Part shown: piece after piece, positions 1 through 7,166 of the stretch
How positions within the stretch are numbered: position 1 is the stretch's first letter
How the letters are laid out: each line of letters opens with the position of its first letter
Source: an uncultured Mycobacteriaceae bacterium
Lineage (GTDB): Bacteria; Actinomycetota; Actinomycetes; Mycobacteriales; Mycobacteriaceae
Direction of reading: 5' to 3'
Assembly (NCBI GenBank): GCA_902826815.1
Contig: CADEGF010000039.1
Span: 1 to 64,000, forward strand
Length of the DNA stretch: 64,000 nucleotides
The notes under the pieces: model-generated
Seen by the model: only the letters and a program-made list of their open reading frames with translations
The model's database searches: none
Told to the model about the DNA's origin: nothing
Position numbers and translations under genes: made by a program

Positions 1-63
1 CAGCCCGCCGCAAAAATCCACCGCCATCACGTCCGACGAAAAATCGAGGCTAGCGGCAGCGCT

Positions 64-333
64 CTACCCTTCGAACGGCTCATCAGGCCAGCGTGCAGTC
101 TCCTCTTGCTCGCGCTGATCTTCCCCGCCGGGCCACTCGCCGCCGCCAGCGACCCAGGCCGCCCGCGCAGCCTTCCACGCCTGCCACGCCCGCGTCGCGC
201 GCCAGCCATCGCGGGGCGCATCGCTCGGCGCCCACCGCTCGACATCCGGCGTCGACGCCATGAACACCTGACCTGCGTCGAACGTCAGCAGCTCGACAGC
301 CGGCCGCGTCACAGCCTTGACCTTGCGCCTCAC
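64..333 (-). CDS. Small hypothetical element protein
   Basis: This 89-residue protein starts at an ATG that overlaps the stop of the terminase-like gene by 4 bp (ATGA), so the two are translationally coupled and part of one phage-type operon. It is rich in Trp, Arg, Ala and acidic residues, with no signal peptide or membrane segment. I recognise no domain. In phiRv1/phiRv2-like elements, small unnamed genes lie between the small terminase and the prohead protease or capsid genes, which fits its place. A spurious call cannot be fully excluded, but the overlap with its neighbour and the open frame support a real gene. Confidence 0.55.
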   Translation of the reverse strand: MRRKVKAVTRPAVELLTFDAGQVFMASTPDVERWAPSDAPRDGWRATRAWQAWKAARAAWVAGGGEWPGGEDQREQEETARWPDEPFEG

Positions 334-626
334 GGCGCAGCGTCTTCGATGATCCCGGCCGGTAGCCGCAACGCGGTAACGAGCTTCGCCAGAACGAGCC
401 TCTGCTGCCGTGACTCCACGAGTGCCGGATGCACCCGAACACCCTGATTTGAGTCAATTACGAGCGTCCTTCCGTCGAGGATGGCCTGCAATAGGTCCAG
501 TTGATCGACTGTTCGGCACGCCTCACGTAGCAGTGCTGCCTCGTGTTCGTCGGGGTCAAACTCGTCGGTTACGGCTTTCCACAGCCTTTTACCGCCGGTG
601 CGCAGGCCGCGCGGGGTGGTAGTCAT
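330..626 (-). CDS. Small terminase subunit-like protein
   Basis: This is a 98-residue, helix-rich protein. Its N-terminal stretch (GLRTGGKRLWKAV, residues 7-19) and the following acidic LLREACRTVDQLD segment match the pattern of short P27-type small terminase subunits in actinobacterial phages and phiRv elements. Such subunits recognise the packaging site and recruit the large terminase. An AGGAGG ribosome binding site lies just upstream of the ATG at 626. No large terminase is seen in the window. In a satellite, a lone TerS can redirect a helper phage's packaging machinery, but that role is inference. The assignment rests on pattern recognition and needs a profile search. Confidence 0.6.
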   Translation of the reverse strand: MTTTPRGLRTGGKRLWKAVTDEFDPDEHEAALLREACRTVDQLDLLQAILDGRTLVIDSNQGVRVHPALVESRQQRLVLAKLVTALRLPAGIIEDAAP

Positions 627-709
627 CGTTGCCTCCTAAGGGCCAAATTCTTTGAATCGACGGGGAGAGACGCTCGCCTATGCCTTCGAGGTGCGGCGCG
701 CGACTTGGC

Positions 710-748
710 GGGGGTACTCCCCCACCCCTTCGCGAGTGAAAGGTGGGG
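710..748. other. Paired inverted repeats upstream of the terminase-like gene
   Basis: GGGGG-TACT-CCCCC (710-723) is followed by CCCCACC (720-726) and its inverse GGTGGGG (742-748) around a 15-nt loop. They sit in the 236-bp gap between genes 863-1633 and 330-626, which otherwise holds no convincing gene. They could be a terminator or promoter element, or a cos/pac-type packaging site, since phage cos sites often lie just before terS. Confidence 0.4.
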
Positions 749-862
749 TGCGGTGGCCGCGCCGCGCTGCTGATGCCCCGAGAGAGTGAGGCACCGCGCG
801 CAGGTCGCGGCCACCGCGAGCAAGCACCACGCCGAAGCCCTGGCGCGGTGCGTGCGGGCTCA

Positions 863-1633
863 TCAGACGAACGCTGAAGTGCCGCCGACGGCACGCTGCC
901 GGGCCGCCGCCTTCTGGGCTTCGCGCTCCCACGCGGCGTACAGCGGAGCCGCCGCCGCGAGTGCCTCGTCGGCTGTGGGGTACCACAGTTCGGCGCCCTC
1001 CCGCATCGCGTGCAGCCACCGCCCGGTGACGTTGAGCTCGCCGCGGTGATGCTGGGCGGCGATGCGCGGGTCGCGGTACTGGGTGCAGTCGAACTGACCG
1101 GCGCGGGCAGCGGCCAGGCCGCCGCGTGTCAGATAGCTGTCGCGGGTTTCGTAGAGCGCAGCCAGCTCGGCGCCGACGACCTCAACCTCGGCGAGGGCCT
1201 GAGCGTCGTCGTGGCGGCCTTCGCGCACAAGCTGTTCCAGCGATGTGCCGTCCAGTTGGGCCACCTTTTCGAGCTTGCCGATTGCGTGATCGGCGAGGAC
1301 GCTGAGCGCGGCGTGCAGTTCACCGCTGGCGGCGAGGATCGCTGAGAGCACACGGGTCGCGGCGATGATGCGGGCCTGCGCGTACTCGACACGCAGCCGC
1401 GAGGTGCCGAGGTCGGCGAGCAGCAGCCGAGCGATTTCGTCGCTGTCGGCCCCGGCCACGATCGCGTCGCGCATCGCTGTAGTTGCGGCCTCGCGGGGCG
1501 TGTCGGCTTCGATGCGGTCCAGGACGGCCACCGCGGTTGTGACGGCGGCGGGCAGTTCGATGCCACGGTCGGTGATCTGCGTGAGTGCGTTGCGTGCGCG
1601 GTACGGTGCACCGTCGCGTCGGTCCCATGCCAT
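863..1633 (-). CDS. Hypothetical element protein, helical
   Basis: This 256-residue protein is mostly predicted helix and rich in Ala, Glu, Arg and Leu. Residues about 60-160 look like long amphipathic helices, and there is no signal peptide or transmembrane segment. A C-terminal region with a FDCTQYRDPR motif precedes a Trp-containing helix. The ATG at 1633 has a GGGAGA-type binding site about 10 bases upstream. It lies in the minus-strand operon, 32 bp from the next upstream gene. I do not recognise a family. In phiRv-like elements, proteins of this size between the replication genes and terminase are usually unannotated. Confidence 0.6.
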   Translation of the reverse strand: MAWDRRDGAPYRARNALTQITDRGIELPAAVTTAVAVLDRIEADTPREAATTAMRDAIVAGADSDEIARLLLADLGTSRLRVEYAQARIIAATRVLSAILAASGELHAALSVLADHAIGKLEKVAQLDGTSLEQLVREGRHDDAQALAEVEVVGAELAALYETRDSYLTRGGLAAARAGQFDCTQYRDPRIAAQHHRGELNVTGRWLHAMREGAELWYPTADEALAAAAPLYAAWEREAQKAAARQRAVGGTSAFV

Positions 1634-1665
1634 TATTCTTTTGTCTCCCTTATGGTTTCGTGTTG

Positions 1666-1893
1666 CTAGCTGCTGCGTGACCCGTTGGCGTAGCCGCGTA
1701 GCGCGGCGGCGGCCTGCTCCTTACTGGCCCTTCCGGTACGGCCGACGCCGCGGCTGCGGCGCAATGCCTGCGCGGCACGCTCCATCGGGTCGTCGGATTC
1801 CTGCGGCGGCCGAACCCGCGCGAGCAGGTCGGTCACCTCCGACTCGGACATGGCGGCGAGCCGCCGCTCGGCCTCCGGTGACAGTTCCGTCAT
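1666..1893 (-). CDS. Small hypothetical element protein
   Basis: The protein has 75 residues. The ATG at 1893 is chosen because it forms a 4-bp ATGA overlap with the stop of the upstream HTH gene; the same frame stays open further upstream but without coding character. The protein is charged: an N-terminal acidic helix (TELSPEAERRLAAMSESEV) is followed by a basic C-terminus. No domain is recognised. The overlap implies coupled translation with gene 1890-2249. Confidence 0.55.
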   Translation of the reverse strand: MTELSPEAERRLAAMSESEVTDLLARVRPPQESDDPMERAAQALRRSRGVGRTGRASKEQAAAALRGYANGSRSS

Positions 1894-2249
1894 TCGTGAA
1901 TCTCCTTGCCTTGCAATGCTTCTGCGTACTCGCGCACGGTGCGCTCGTCGAACGTGAGCCGGTCGGCGACCAGCTCCCCGCCGAGGTCGGCGGCGTGGCG
2001 CTGCGTCCGTCGCACCCCCCACCCGAGCAGGGCCGCGGCTTGGCGTGTACCGATCCGCGATACACCCAATTCTTCCCGACAGACCGCCGCTGACTGTCGC
2101 CGCGACGACACCTCTACAGCAGCCGCTAGGCGCCGGTGAAACGCCCGCACTTCGTAGGCGCATGGCCGCCCGGCCACTGCGCGCTCCCGGATCAACGCAC
2201 CGATCAATTCCGTCACCGCGCGGGCCTCGTTGTTGTCAAGCGTCACCAT
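1890..2249 (-). CDS. HTH DNA-binding protein of the element
   Basis: This 119-residue protein is charged and helical at the N-terminus. Residues about 65-115 read as a MerR/excisionase-like winged helix: RQAAALLGWGVRRTQRHA forms the helix-turn-helix, and GGELVADRLTFDERTVREY the wing. Such proteins are regulators or recombination directionality factors. Because a more typical excisionase lies at 4627-4824, this one is more likely a transcriptional or replication control protein. Its ATG overlaps the NUMOD4 gene (2243-2623) by 7 bp, and its stop overlaps the next gene by 4 bp. Confidence 0.6.
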   Translation of the reverse strand: MVTLDNNEARAVTELIGALIRERAVAGRPCAYEVRAFHRRLAAAVEVSSRRQSAAVCREELGVSRIGTRQAAALLGWGVRRTQRHAADLGGELVADRLTFDERTVREYAEALQGKEIHE

Positions 2250-2623
2250 TGGTGATCACCTTCTGCCAATGTTTGGAGCGGGTAGTACGTCTGTTTACGT
2301 CCCGGCGCTGAGAGGCTGCAGCGCAAGCCACCGCCTCCTCGGTTGAGTCCAGTAGGCGCGGTCAGTTTGAGCACCTGGCCGCGCACACGGCGGGTGAAAC
2401 CGCGCGCGTCGACGATGACGTGATCGACGCTGCGGACCCGACCACGCGACGACTCTTCGTAGAACCCGAGCCACCCATCGATCGGTCGCCACTGCTCCGC
2501 GGTCGATGTATTCGCTGATCGGTTCGGCCGGCGTGGGCATCGCCGCAGCTTGGGAGGGTGATCGCCGGAATCGAGGGGGTTGCTGCCGAACGGTGTTGCC
2601 ACCGCGCGGGCGTCGACGCTCAT
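2243..2623 (-). CDS. NUMOD4-domain protein lacking an HNH nuclease domain
   Basis: The 126-residue protein carries a clear NUMOD4 signature at residues about 42-65: EQWRPIDGWLGFY is followed by SSRGRVRSVDH, matching the family pattern E-x-W-(K/R)-x-I-x-G-(Y/W)-x-G-x-Y-x-x-S-x-x-G-R-V-R-S. NUMOD4 is a DNA-binding module usually placed before an HNH endonuclease domain in phage and homing nucleases. Here the protein ends about 60 residues after the motif, and no His-Asn-His nuclease residues are seen. It is either a truncated homing-type nuclease or a free-standing NUMOD4 DNA-binding protein. Its ATG overlaps the upstream gene's stop by 4 bp. Confidence 0.7.
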   Translation of the reverse strand: MSVDARAVATPFGSNPLDSGDHPPKLRRCPRRPNRSANTSTAEQWRPIDGWLGFYEESSRGRVRSVDHVIVDARGFTRRVRGQVLKLTAPTGLNRGGGGLRCSLSAPGRKQTYYPLQTLAEGDHQW

Positions 2624-2898
2624 CGCGGCTGCATTTCGATGCGCCGGGTGGCCGCCCAGACTGCCGCGTACCTCAGTGCAACGAAACCCTCAACATCGGG
2701 TGCGGGGATCACTTCGCAGGTATTCATATCGACTACGCCGAGGATCGTTCGCCTGCCACCGGTGTCGTTTATCTGGATGAGTGCCATGTTGGCGTCGAGC
2801 GCGCGCTCGGTGCCGTCGGTTTTGGTGTAGACGACGACGTGATCCGGTTTTACGTGGGCAACTGAAACGGTCGTCCAGGTGGTTGTGGTGTAACTCAT
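2620..2898 (-). CDS. Small hypothetical element protein, beta-rich
   Basis: This 92-residue protein is predicted mostly as beta strands, with a Thr-rich N-terminus (SYTTTTWTTVSVAHV) and no membrane segment. No family is recognised. It is the first small gene after the 136-bp non-coding region that follows the primase gene, and one GCGCCACT iteron-like copy lies directly before its ATG (2899-2906). Its stop overlaps the NUMOD4 start (ATGA). Expression may respond to whatever protein binds those repeats, but this is inference. Confidence 0.55.
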   Translation of the reverse strand: MSYTTTTWTTVSVAHVKPDHVVVYTKTDGTERALDANMALIQINDTGGRRTILGVVDMNTCEVIPAPDVEGFVALRYAAVWAATRRIEMQPR

Positions 2899-3032
2899 GC
2901 GCCACTCTCTCTATTTAGTTGTGGTGTTGTGCTGCAGTTTTGTGTGTAGTGGCGCTAGTGGCGCACCAAAGGTAAATCAGTCCATGTGGTGCTCGTTAAG
3001 CGATTTACTGTCAGTGCGCCACTTGCGCCACT
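2899..3032. repeat. Iteron pairs in a long two-part inverted repeat; candidate element replication origin
   Basis: Two AGTGGCGC copies (2948-2955, 2957-2964) face two GCGCCACT copies (3016-3023, 3025-3032). The 19-bp arms 2948-2966 and 3014-3032 are inverted repeats with one mismatch. A second inverted pair, GTAAATC (2972-2978) and GATTTAC (3002-3008), is nested inside with an equal 5-bp offset from each arm. The 23-bp centre and its flanks are AT-richer than the surroundings. A fifth copy, GCGCCACT, lies at 2899-2906. The block is just downstream of the primase-helicase gene. Iterons flanking an AT-rich core beside rep is the layout of origins in phage satellites. A terminator or regulatory role is the alternative. 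Confidence 0.6.
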
Positions 3033-3034
3033 CA

Positions 3035-4630
3035 TCAGTCAGATGTCTTTGATGCGACGGCAATACCGGTGCGAAATCGTGCGCCGCCAGTGCCCTTCGC
3101 CGCCGTGAAACCCTTCTTGTCGAGAGCCTGCCCGAACCGCTTTTCCGATATCTGCTCGGCGCCGTCGGCGGCTCGCCACCGCTCCCACGCGGCGAACAAG
3201 ACCCGCGTCGTCACCTTGTTCACCCGACTGCCGGTCGCACACTCCTCGTCGATGAACCGTGCGATGGCGTCGCTTTCGCGCTCGTATTCGTTCGTCGCAC
3301 TGAGCACCTGCGGTGGCTCGGCGAGCCCGCACTCGCGGTACACCTGCCAACCGGCGACGGCCCACGCGAGCACCGCGTCGGCCTCTGCTTGCAGTTTCTC
3401 GTCGAGGTGCGGGTCGCGGTCGCTTTCGGCGATCACGACGTCGAACGGGATGACGCGCAAGCGACGCCACACGGCGGGATCGTCGCCCGACACCTTGGGC
3501 AGGTGGTTGGTGACAAAAAACGCTGTGTGGGAGGGTGCGAACTCCACCAAGTCACGGTGCATGTGGCGGGCTTTGATTGTGTCACCACCGGTGAGCCGCT
3601 TCATGGTGGCCTCGGCTAGGCGCCGCCCTTCGTCGCTTTCGGACACGACGACAAGCCGCCGCCCGAGTAGATCCATTTGCCCCGTCGGGTGCGCGCCTTC
3701 ACGCGCCATGAACAGATCGGGGTCGGCAGGCGCGGCGTAGTCGCCCAGTGCGAACAACATCGCCCCGTACCAGGTGCCTTTGCCGTTGGCGCCGGTGCCA
3801 GTGAGGATCGGCAGGACGTGCTCAGCCACCTTGCCGAGCAGTGACAATCCCGCCACCCGCTGCAGGTAGGCGCGCACCTGCTCGCCGGGGAGCACCTGGC
3901 CGATGAAACGCGGCCATGCGACGGCGGGGGCCGTCGGATCGTATGCGCCGCGAGTGACTTTGGTGATGCGGTCCCGCGGGTCGTGCTCGCGTACTTGCAT
4001 CGTGCGCAGGTCGAGCGTGCCGTTGGCGACGTTGAGCAGATACGGATCGGCGTCGAGGTCAGCCACGGTCGCGGCGAGCAATGCCGCCGCGATGCCAAGT
4101 ACTCCGGTGATGCCGTTGTTGCTTTCGCATTTGACGACATCCTGACGCAGCGGCTGATTCACGACCGACTCAGCGAGCGCTTCTCGGAACACATCGAGTA
4201 CAGCGCGCTTCGCCGCCCCGCAGTCGTCGAACGCCCAGCGCGTGCCGTCCCAGTAATGCCAGCCGATGCCGTGCACGTGCAGCAGTCGGTCGGCGTGCGA
4301 GGCGGCGAGGCGGTAGGCCATGCGAACCTGGCCGCTGTGCTCCTCCTCGTCTCGGCGCGGCGATGGCGGGTCGACCCATTGCACTCCTCGCAGTCCGATC
4401 GTCTGCAGGATGCGCACCTGGTCGCATCCGTTGCGGCACGCCATTTCCAGGTTCTTCTGGCGGGATTTGATGCTGAGTGACATATCGGAGGGGTTGTGCG
4501 CCGAGCAGAGCGGGCATTGCACGTTGTGCAACACCGCGACACCGGCTTTGTCGTCGGGTATGTGGACACCCCACCGCTTGAGGGCAGCTTTCCCCTCGAT
4601 GTAGGTGACACCCTTGGCCCCCGCGGTCAT
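3035..4630 (-). CDS. P4/D5-type DNA primase-helicase
   Basis: The 531-residue protein has an N-terminal zinc-binding part with Cys39, Cys42, Cys65 and Cys69, a D5-N-like middle region, and a C-terminal superfamily 3 helicase domain. Walker A is GTGANGKGT (about 278-286), Walker B is RRLVVVSESDE (about 324-334), and a sensor-type FFVTNHLP lies near residue 370. Such proteins prime and unwind the origins of phages, plasmids and P4-like satellites. It shares a 4-bp overlap with the excisionase upstream, so both are co-translated. The repeat block at 2899-3032 just downstream is a plausible binding origin. It is shorter than P4 alpha, and I do not see a full archaeo-eukaryotic primase domain. Confidence 0.88.
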   Translation of the reverse strand: MTAGAKGVTYIEGKAALKRWGVHIPDDKAGVAVLHNVQCPLCSAHNPSDMSLSIKSRQKNLEMACRNGCDQVRILQTIGLRGVQWVDPPSPRRDEEEHSGQVRMAYRLAASHADRLLHVHGIGWHYWDGTRWAFDDCGAAKRAVLDVFREALAESVVNQPLRQDVVKCESNNGITGVLGIAAALLAATVADLDADPYLLNVANGTLDLRTMQVREHDPRDRITKVTRGAYDPTAPAVAWPRFIGQVLPGEQVRAYLQRVAGLSLLGKVAEHVLPILTGTGANGKGTWYGAMLFALGDYAAPADPDLFMAREGAHPTGQMDLLGRRLVVVSESDEGRRLAEATMKRLTGGDTIKARHMHRDLVEFAPSHTAFFVTNHLPKVSGDDPAVWRRLRVIPFDVVIAESDRDPHLDEKLQAEADAVLAWAVAGWQVYRECGLAEPPQVLSATNEYERESDAIARFIDEECATGSRVNKVTTRVLFAAWERWRAADGAEQISEKRFGQALDKKGFTAAKGTGGARFRTGIAVASKTSD

Positions 4631-4824
4631 GCGCCGGTCTCGAGGCTGGCGATGAAGTCGAGGATGGCCTGTTCGGAGACTAGGCGCCTGCGGCCGATAG
4701 TCACTGTGCGGAGCTGGCCGCTGTTGATCAGGCGATATCCCGTCGCTCGGCAGATGCGCAGGCGCTGCAGGGTCTCTTCGACGGTGTTGAGTTGGGCGGG
4801 CGTCGCCGCCACGAGGTCAGCCAT
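4627..4824 (-). CDS. xis: Excisionase / MerR-like HTH protein
   Basis: The 65-residue protein has an excisionase-type winged helix. TVEETLQRLRICRATGYRLI is the helix-turn-helix, and GQLRTVTIGRRRLV is the wing, followed by a short C-terminal helix. The ATG at 4824 is preferred; the open frame continues far upstream through the divergent promoter region without coding character. It is the first gene of the minus-strand operon, divergent from the integrase across 159 bp and overlapping the primase gene by 4 bp. Xis proteins bend DNA at attachment sites and bias integrase toward excision; they may also repress int. Confidence 0.8.
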   Translation of the reverse strand: MADLVAATPAQLNTVEETLQRLRICRATGYRLINSGQLRTVTIGRRRLVSEQAILDFIASLETGA

Positions 4825-4983
4825 AGCTACCCCTATTCTTTTGTGTGTATTCGGTTGTGTCGTGCTGTTTGAGACTATATGGGCGGGTGAGTTCAAACCT
4901 GCTGCCATGCCGCGTGTTTCAACGCACCGCAGTATCTGGCATGAGTGAATGTGCTGAGTCCGCGCGCGGTATATCCTGCAGCG
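4825..4983. promoter_or_regulatory. Divergent xis/int control region
   Basis: This 159-bp gap separates the divergent excisionase and integrase genes and must carry both promoters. A TATATC hexamer lies about 10 bases before the integrase ATG, so int may be leaderless or nearly so. TATTCTTTTGT (4834-4844) before xis recurs exactly before gene 863-1633 (1634-1644). I see no clear inverted-repeat operator. Confidence 0.45.
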
Positions 4984-6171
4984 ATGACAACTCGGCGCCA
5001 ACTGCCACCGCAGATCAAAAAGGTTGAGGTGCTGGACCGCAAGAGCGGGAAAACAACTGCGCGGTACCAACTTACGGTCGATTCTGGAGCCAATGCCGAG
5101 ACTGGCAAGCGTCAGCAGGTGCGGCGTCGCTATAAGACGGAACGAGAGGCGCGCGCTGCGCTCGCCGAGATTTCCGATGCTGCGGTGCACGGCATGTTTG
5201 TGCCGCGCCGCGCCAACACGATTCGCGAGGTGTGCGAGAGCTACGTCGCGGGCCGTCACCGCCTGCGCGAGACGTCCAAAGCAAAGTTGAGCTATGACCT
5301 GCAGCCGTTGATCGAACGCTACGGCGATGAGCCCGTGCAGCGGCTGACAAAGGCTCATGTCGATGAGCTGGTGGCCGATCTGCTCGCCGGTGGCACGACT
5401 ACCGCCAAGGGCCGCACGCGGCGCCCGTGGGGGGCCATCGCGGTGAACAAGTTCACTCAAACGGTGGCGATGGTTCTAGCCGACGCGCAGCGCCAGGGCC
5501 TCGTTGCGCGCAATGCCGCCGAACACGTCGATCCTGTAGCGGTTGGGCACTGCACTGTTGACACCTACACGGAGGCAGAGGTGTCGACGTTGCTGACGTC
5601 GATCGCGGGGGACCGGCTCGCTCACGCTTGGGAGTTCGCGCTGTGCGGGCTTCGGCGCGGCGAGCTTGCTGGGCTGCGGTGGCTCGACATCGACCTCGAC
5701 GGCAAAACGCTCTCAGTGAATAACAACCGTGTGGACGCTGGCGGCAAGGCGGTGGAGAACGATCCAAAGTCGGCAATGTCGCGTCGGACGCTGCCGCTGC
5801 CGGATCGGCTCGTGTCCGTGCTCAGGACGGCGAAAGCCCGACAGGCCGCCGAGCGGTTGGCGGCAGGCTCGTCGTATCGCTCGGGCGAGTACGTCGTGAG
5901 CAATGAAGTCGGCGACCCGTATCACCCGCAGGTGCTGTCTAGGTACTGGCAGGACGCCGTGAAGGCGGCGAAGCTGCGGCCGATCAAGCTGCACGCTGCA
6001 CGCCACACGGCGGCCACCGCGATGCACCTGTCGGGTGTGCCTATTGCGGTGATCGCGGCGTGGATCGGGCATAAGGACGCCAGCCTGACGATGCGGCTCT
6101 ACGCACATTCGCAGGACGACGCGTTGAAGGCCGCTGGTGACACTTTCAACCGGGTTGTGACAACGTCGTGA
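4984..6171 (+). CDS. int: Tyrosine-recombinase integrase
   Basis: The 395-residue protein has an N-terminal arm-binding beta region (about 1-60), a SAM-like core-binding domain (about 75-185) and a C-terminal catalytic domain. Catalytic residues are visible: Arg224 (GLRRGE), His337 and Arg340 (HAARH), His363 (IGHKD) and the nucleophile Tyr373 (RLYAHS). The ATG at 4984 is chosen over an in-frame upstream ATG at 4945 because the homologous part begins there and the upstream start has no binding site. It catalyses site-specific integration into, and with Xis excision from, the tRNA-Gly 3' end 50 bp downstream. Confidence 0.95.
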   Translation: MTTRRQLPPQIKKVEVLDRKSGKTTARYQLTVDSGANAETGKRQQVRRRYKTEREARAALAEISDAAVHGMFVPRRANTIREVCESYVAGRHRLRETSKAKLSYDLQPLIERYGDEPVQRLTKAHVDELVADLLAGGTTTAKGRTRRPWGAIAVNKFTQTVAMVLADAQRQGLVARNAAEHVDPVAVGHCTVDTYTEAEVSTLLTSIAGDRLAHAWEFALCGLRRGELAGLRWLDIDLDGKTLSVNNNRVDAGGKAVENDPKSAMSRRTLPLPDRLVSVLRTAKARQAAERLAAGSSYRSGEYVVSNEVGDPYHPQVLSRYWQDAVKAAKLRPIKLHAARHTAATAMHLSGVPIAVIAAWIGHKDASLTMRLYAHSQDDALKAAGDTFNRVVTTS

Positions 6172-6221
6172 CACCGGGGCCGGGATTCGAACAGATCGAA
6201 CGGCGTTGCCGCAGTTCAACG

Positions 6222-6295
6222 TGGAGCCGATGACGGGAATCGAACCCGCGTATTCAGCTTGGGAAGCTGATGTTCTGCCATTGAACTACATCGGC
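6222..6295 (-). tRNA. glyU: tRNA-Gly (anticodon CCC), likely attachment site
   Basis: Read on the minus strand, the 7-bp acceptor stem GCCGATG pairs with CATCGGC. The anticodon stem TCAGC/GCTGA encloses loop TTCCCAA (anticodon CCC). The T arm GCGGG-TTCGATT-CCCGT is intact, and the 3' CCA is encoded. The length is 74 nt with CCA. The 3' end faces the integrase, so the element has inserted into and regenerated the tRNA 3' part. The position before dcd agrees with my recollection of mycobacterial glyU. Confidence 0.95.
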
Positions 6296-6353
6296 TAACC
6301 CGGCAGCCGCCGGTGACCACGAAGGCTAACACCTCAGCGGCTACGCTCGTCGG

Positions 6354-6926
6354 GTGCTGCTCTCAGATCGCGACATCCGTGGCGAGATCGCTGCCGGACG
6401 TCTTGGCATCGACCCCTACGACGAGAGCCTGGTGCAGCCGTCCAGCGTCGATGTCCGGCTCGACAATCTGTTCCGGGTGTTCAACAACACCCGCTACACC
6501 CATATCGATCCGTCCATGCGGCAGGACGATCTGACCAGCCTCGTCGAGCCCAAAGAGGGTGAGCCCTTCGTTCTTCATCCCGGAGAGTTCGTGCTCGGTT
6601 CGACGCTTGAGCGGTGCTCCCTTCCCGTCGATCTCGCGGGCCGCCTCGAAGGAAAGTCGTCGCTAGGAAGACTCGGGTTGCTGACACATTCGACGGCCGG
6701 CTTCATCGACCCGGGTTTCAGTGGGCACATCACGCTCGAGCTGTCCAACGTCGCGAACCTGCCGATCACGTTGTGGCCCGGCATGAAGATCGGCCAGCTC
6801 TGCCTGCTGCGGCTCACCAGTCCGGCTGAGAACCCGTATGGCAGTGCAAAGGCCGGATCGAAGTATCAAGGCCAGCGGGGACCGACGCCGTCGCGGTCGT
6901 ATCAGAACTTCATCAAATCGATGTAG
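6354..6926 (+). CDS. dcd: dCTP deaminase, probably bifunctional (dUMP-forming)
   Basis: The protein has 190 residues and a GTG start. It matches the dCTP deaminase family: [11 protein letters not shown] at the N-terminus, [15 protein letters not shown] in the active-site core, [13 protein letters not shown] and the conserved ITLELSN strand. In mycobacteria this enzyme is bifunctional, deaminating dCTP and hydrolysing the dUTP formed to dUMP, which feeds thymidylate synthesis and keeps uracil out of DNA. It acts as a cytosolic trimer. It is divergent from the tRNA-Gly gene, with 58 bp between them. Downstream order (DUF7159-like gene, then UDP-glucose dehydrogenase) is close to the usual mycobacterial order. 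Confidence 0.95.
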   Translation: MLLSDRDIRGEIAAGRLGIDPYDESLVQPSSVDVRLDNLFRVFNNTRYTHIDPSMRQDDLTSLVEPKEGEPFVLHPGEFVLGSTLERCSLPVDLAGRLEGKSSLGRLGLLTHSTAGFIDPGFSGHITLELSNVANLPITLWPGMKIGQLCLLRLTSPAENPYGSAKAGSKYQGQRGPTPSRSYQNFIKSM

Positions 6927-7166
6927 AGCTCGGGGCGGGAATTCAATCGCGGCATTCGCGTTTCCCTGATGCGGGTAGGGTCAACTTACCGGCCCCGGTG
7001 AGTATCCGTGCCGTCGCGATCCGGCCAGGACTTCACCGCCACCAGCAAATGCGGTTGCCTGTAACGCCCGCCCTGGTAGAGGCGATGAAGTAACTAGTTG
7101 TCGGCTCGCGTGGTACGACTACGCGCCGGTGGCGTAGAGAGCGTAGCAAACTTTAGTGGAGGGTCA

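Larger units (their letters stand above)
1..6221. mobile_element. Integrated phage-like element (phiRv1/phiRv2 or phage-satellite type), right end
   Basis: The sequence shows a tyrosine integrase pointing at the 3' end of a tRNA-Gly gene, a divergent excisionase, a P4/D5-type primase-helicase and a string of small genes with 4-bp ATGA overlaps ending in a small-terminase-like gene, all on the minus strand. This is the gene complement of phiRv1/phiRv2-like prophage elements and of phage-inducible satellites. The right boundary is inferred at the tRNA 3' end (6222). The left attachment site and any capsid, protease or portal genes lie left of position 1. At the extreme left, an open frame follows gene 64-333 on the minus strand with a possible ATG at 27-25, which may be the next element gene. 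Confidence 0.85.
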
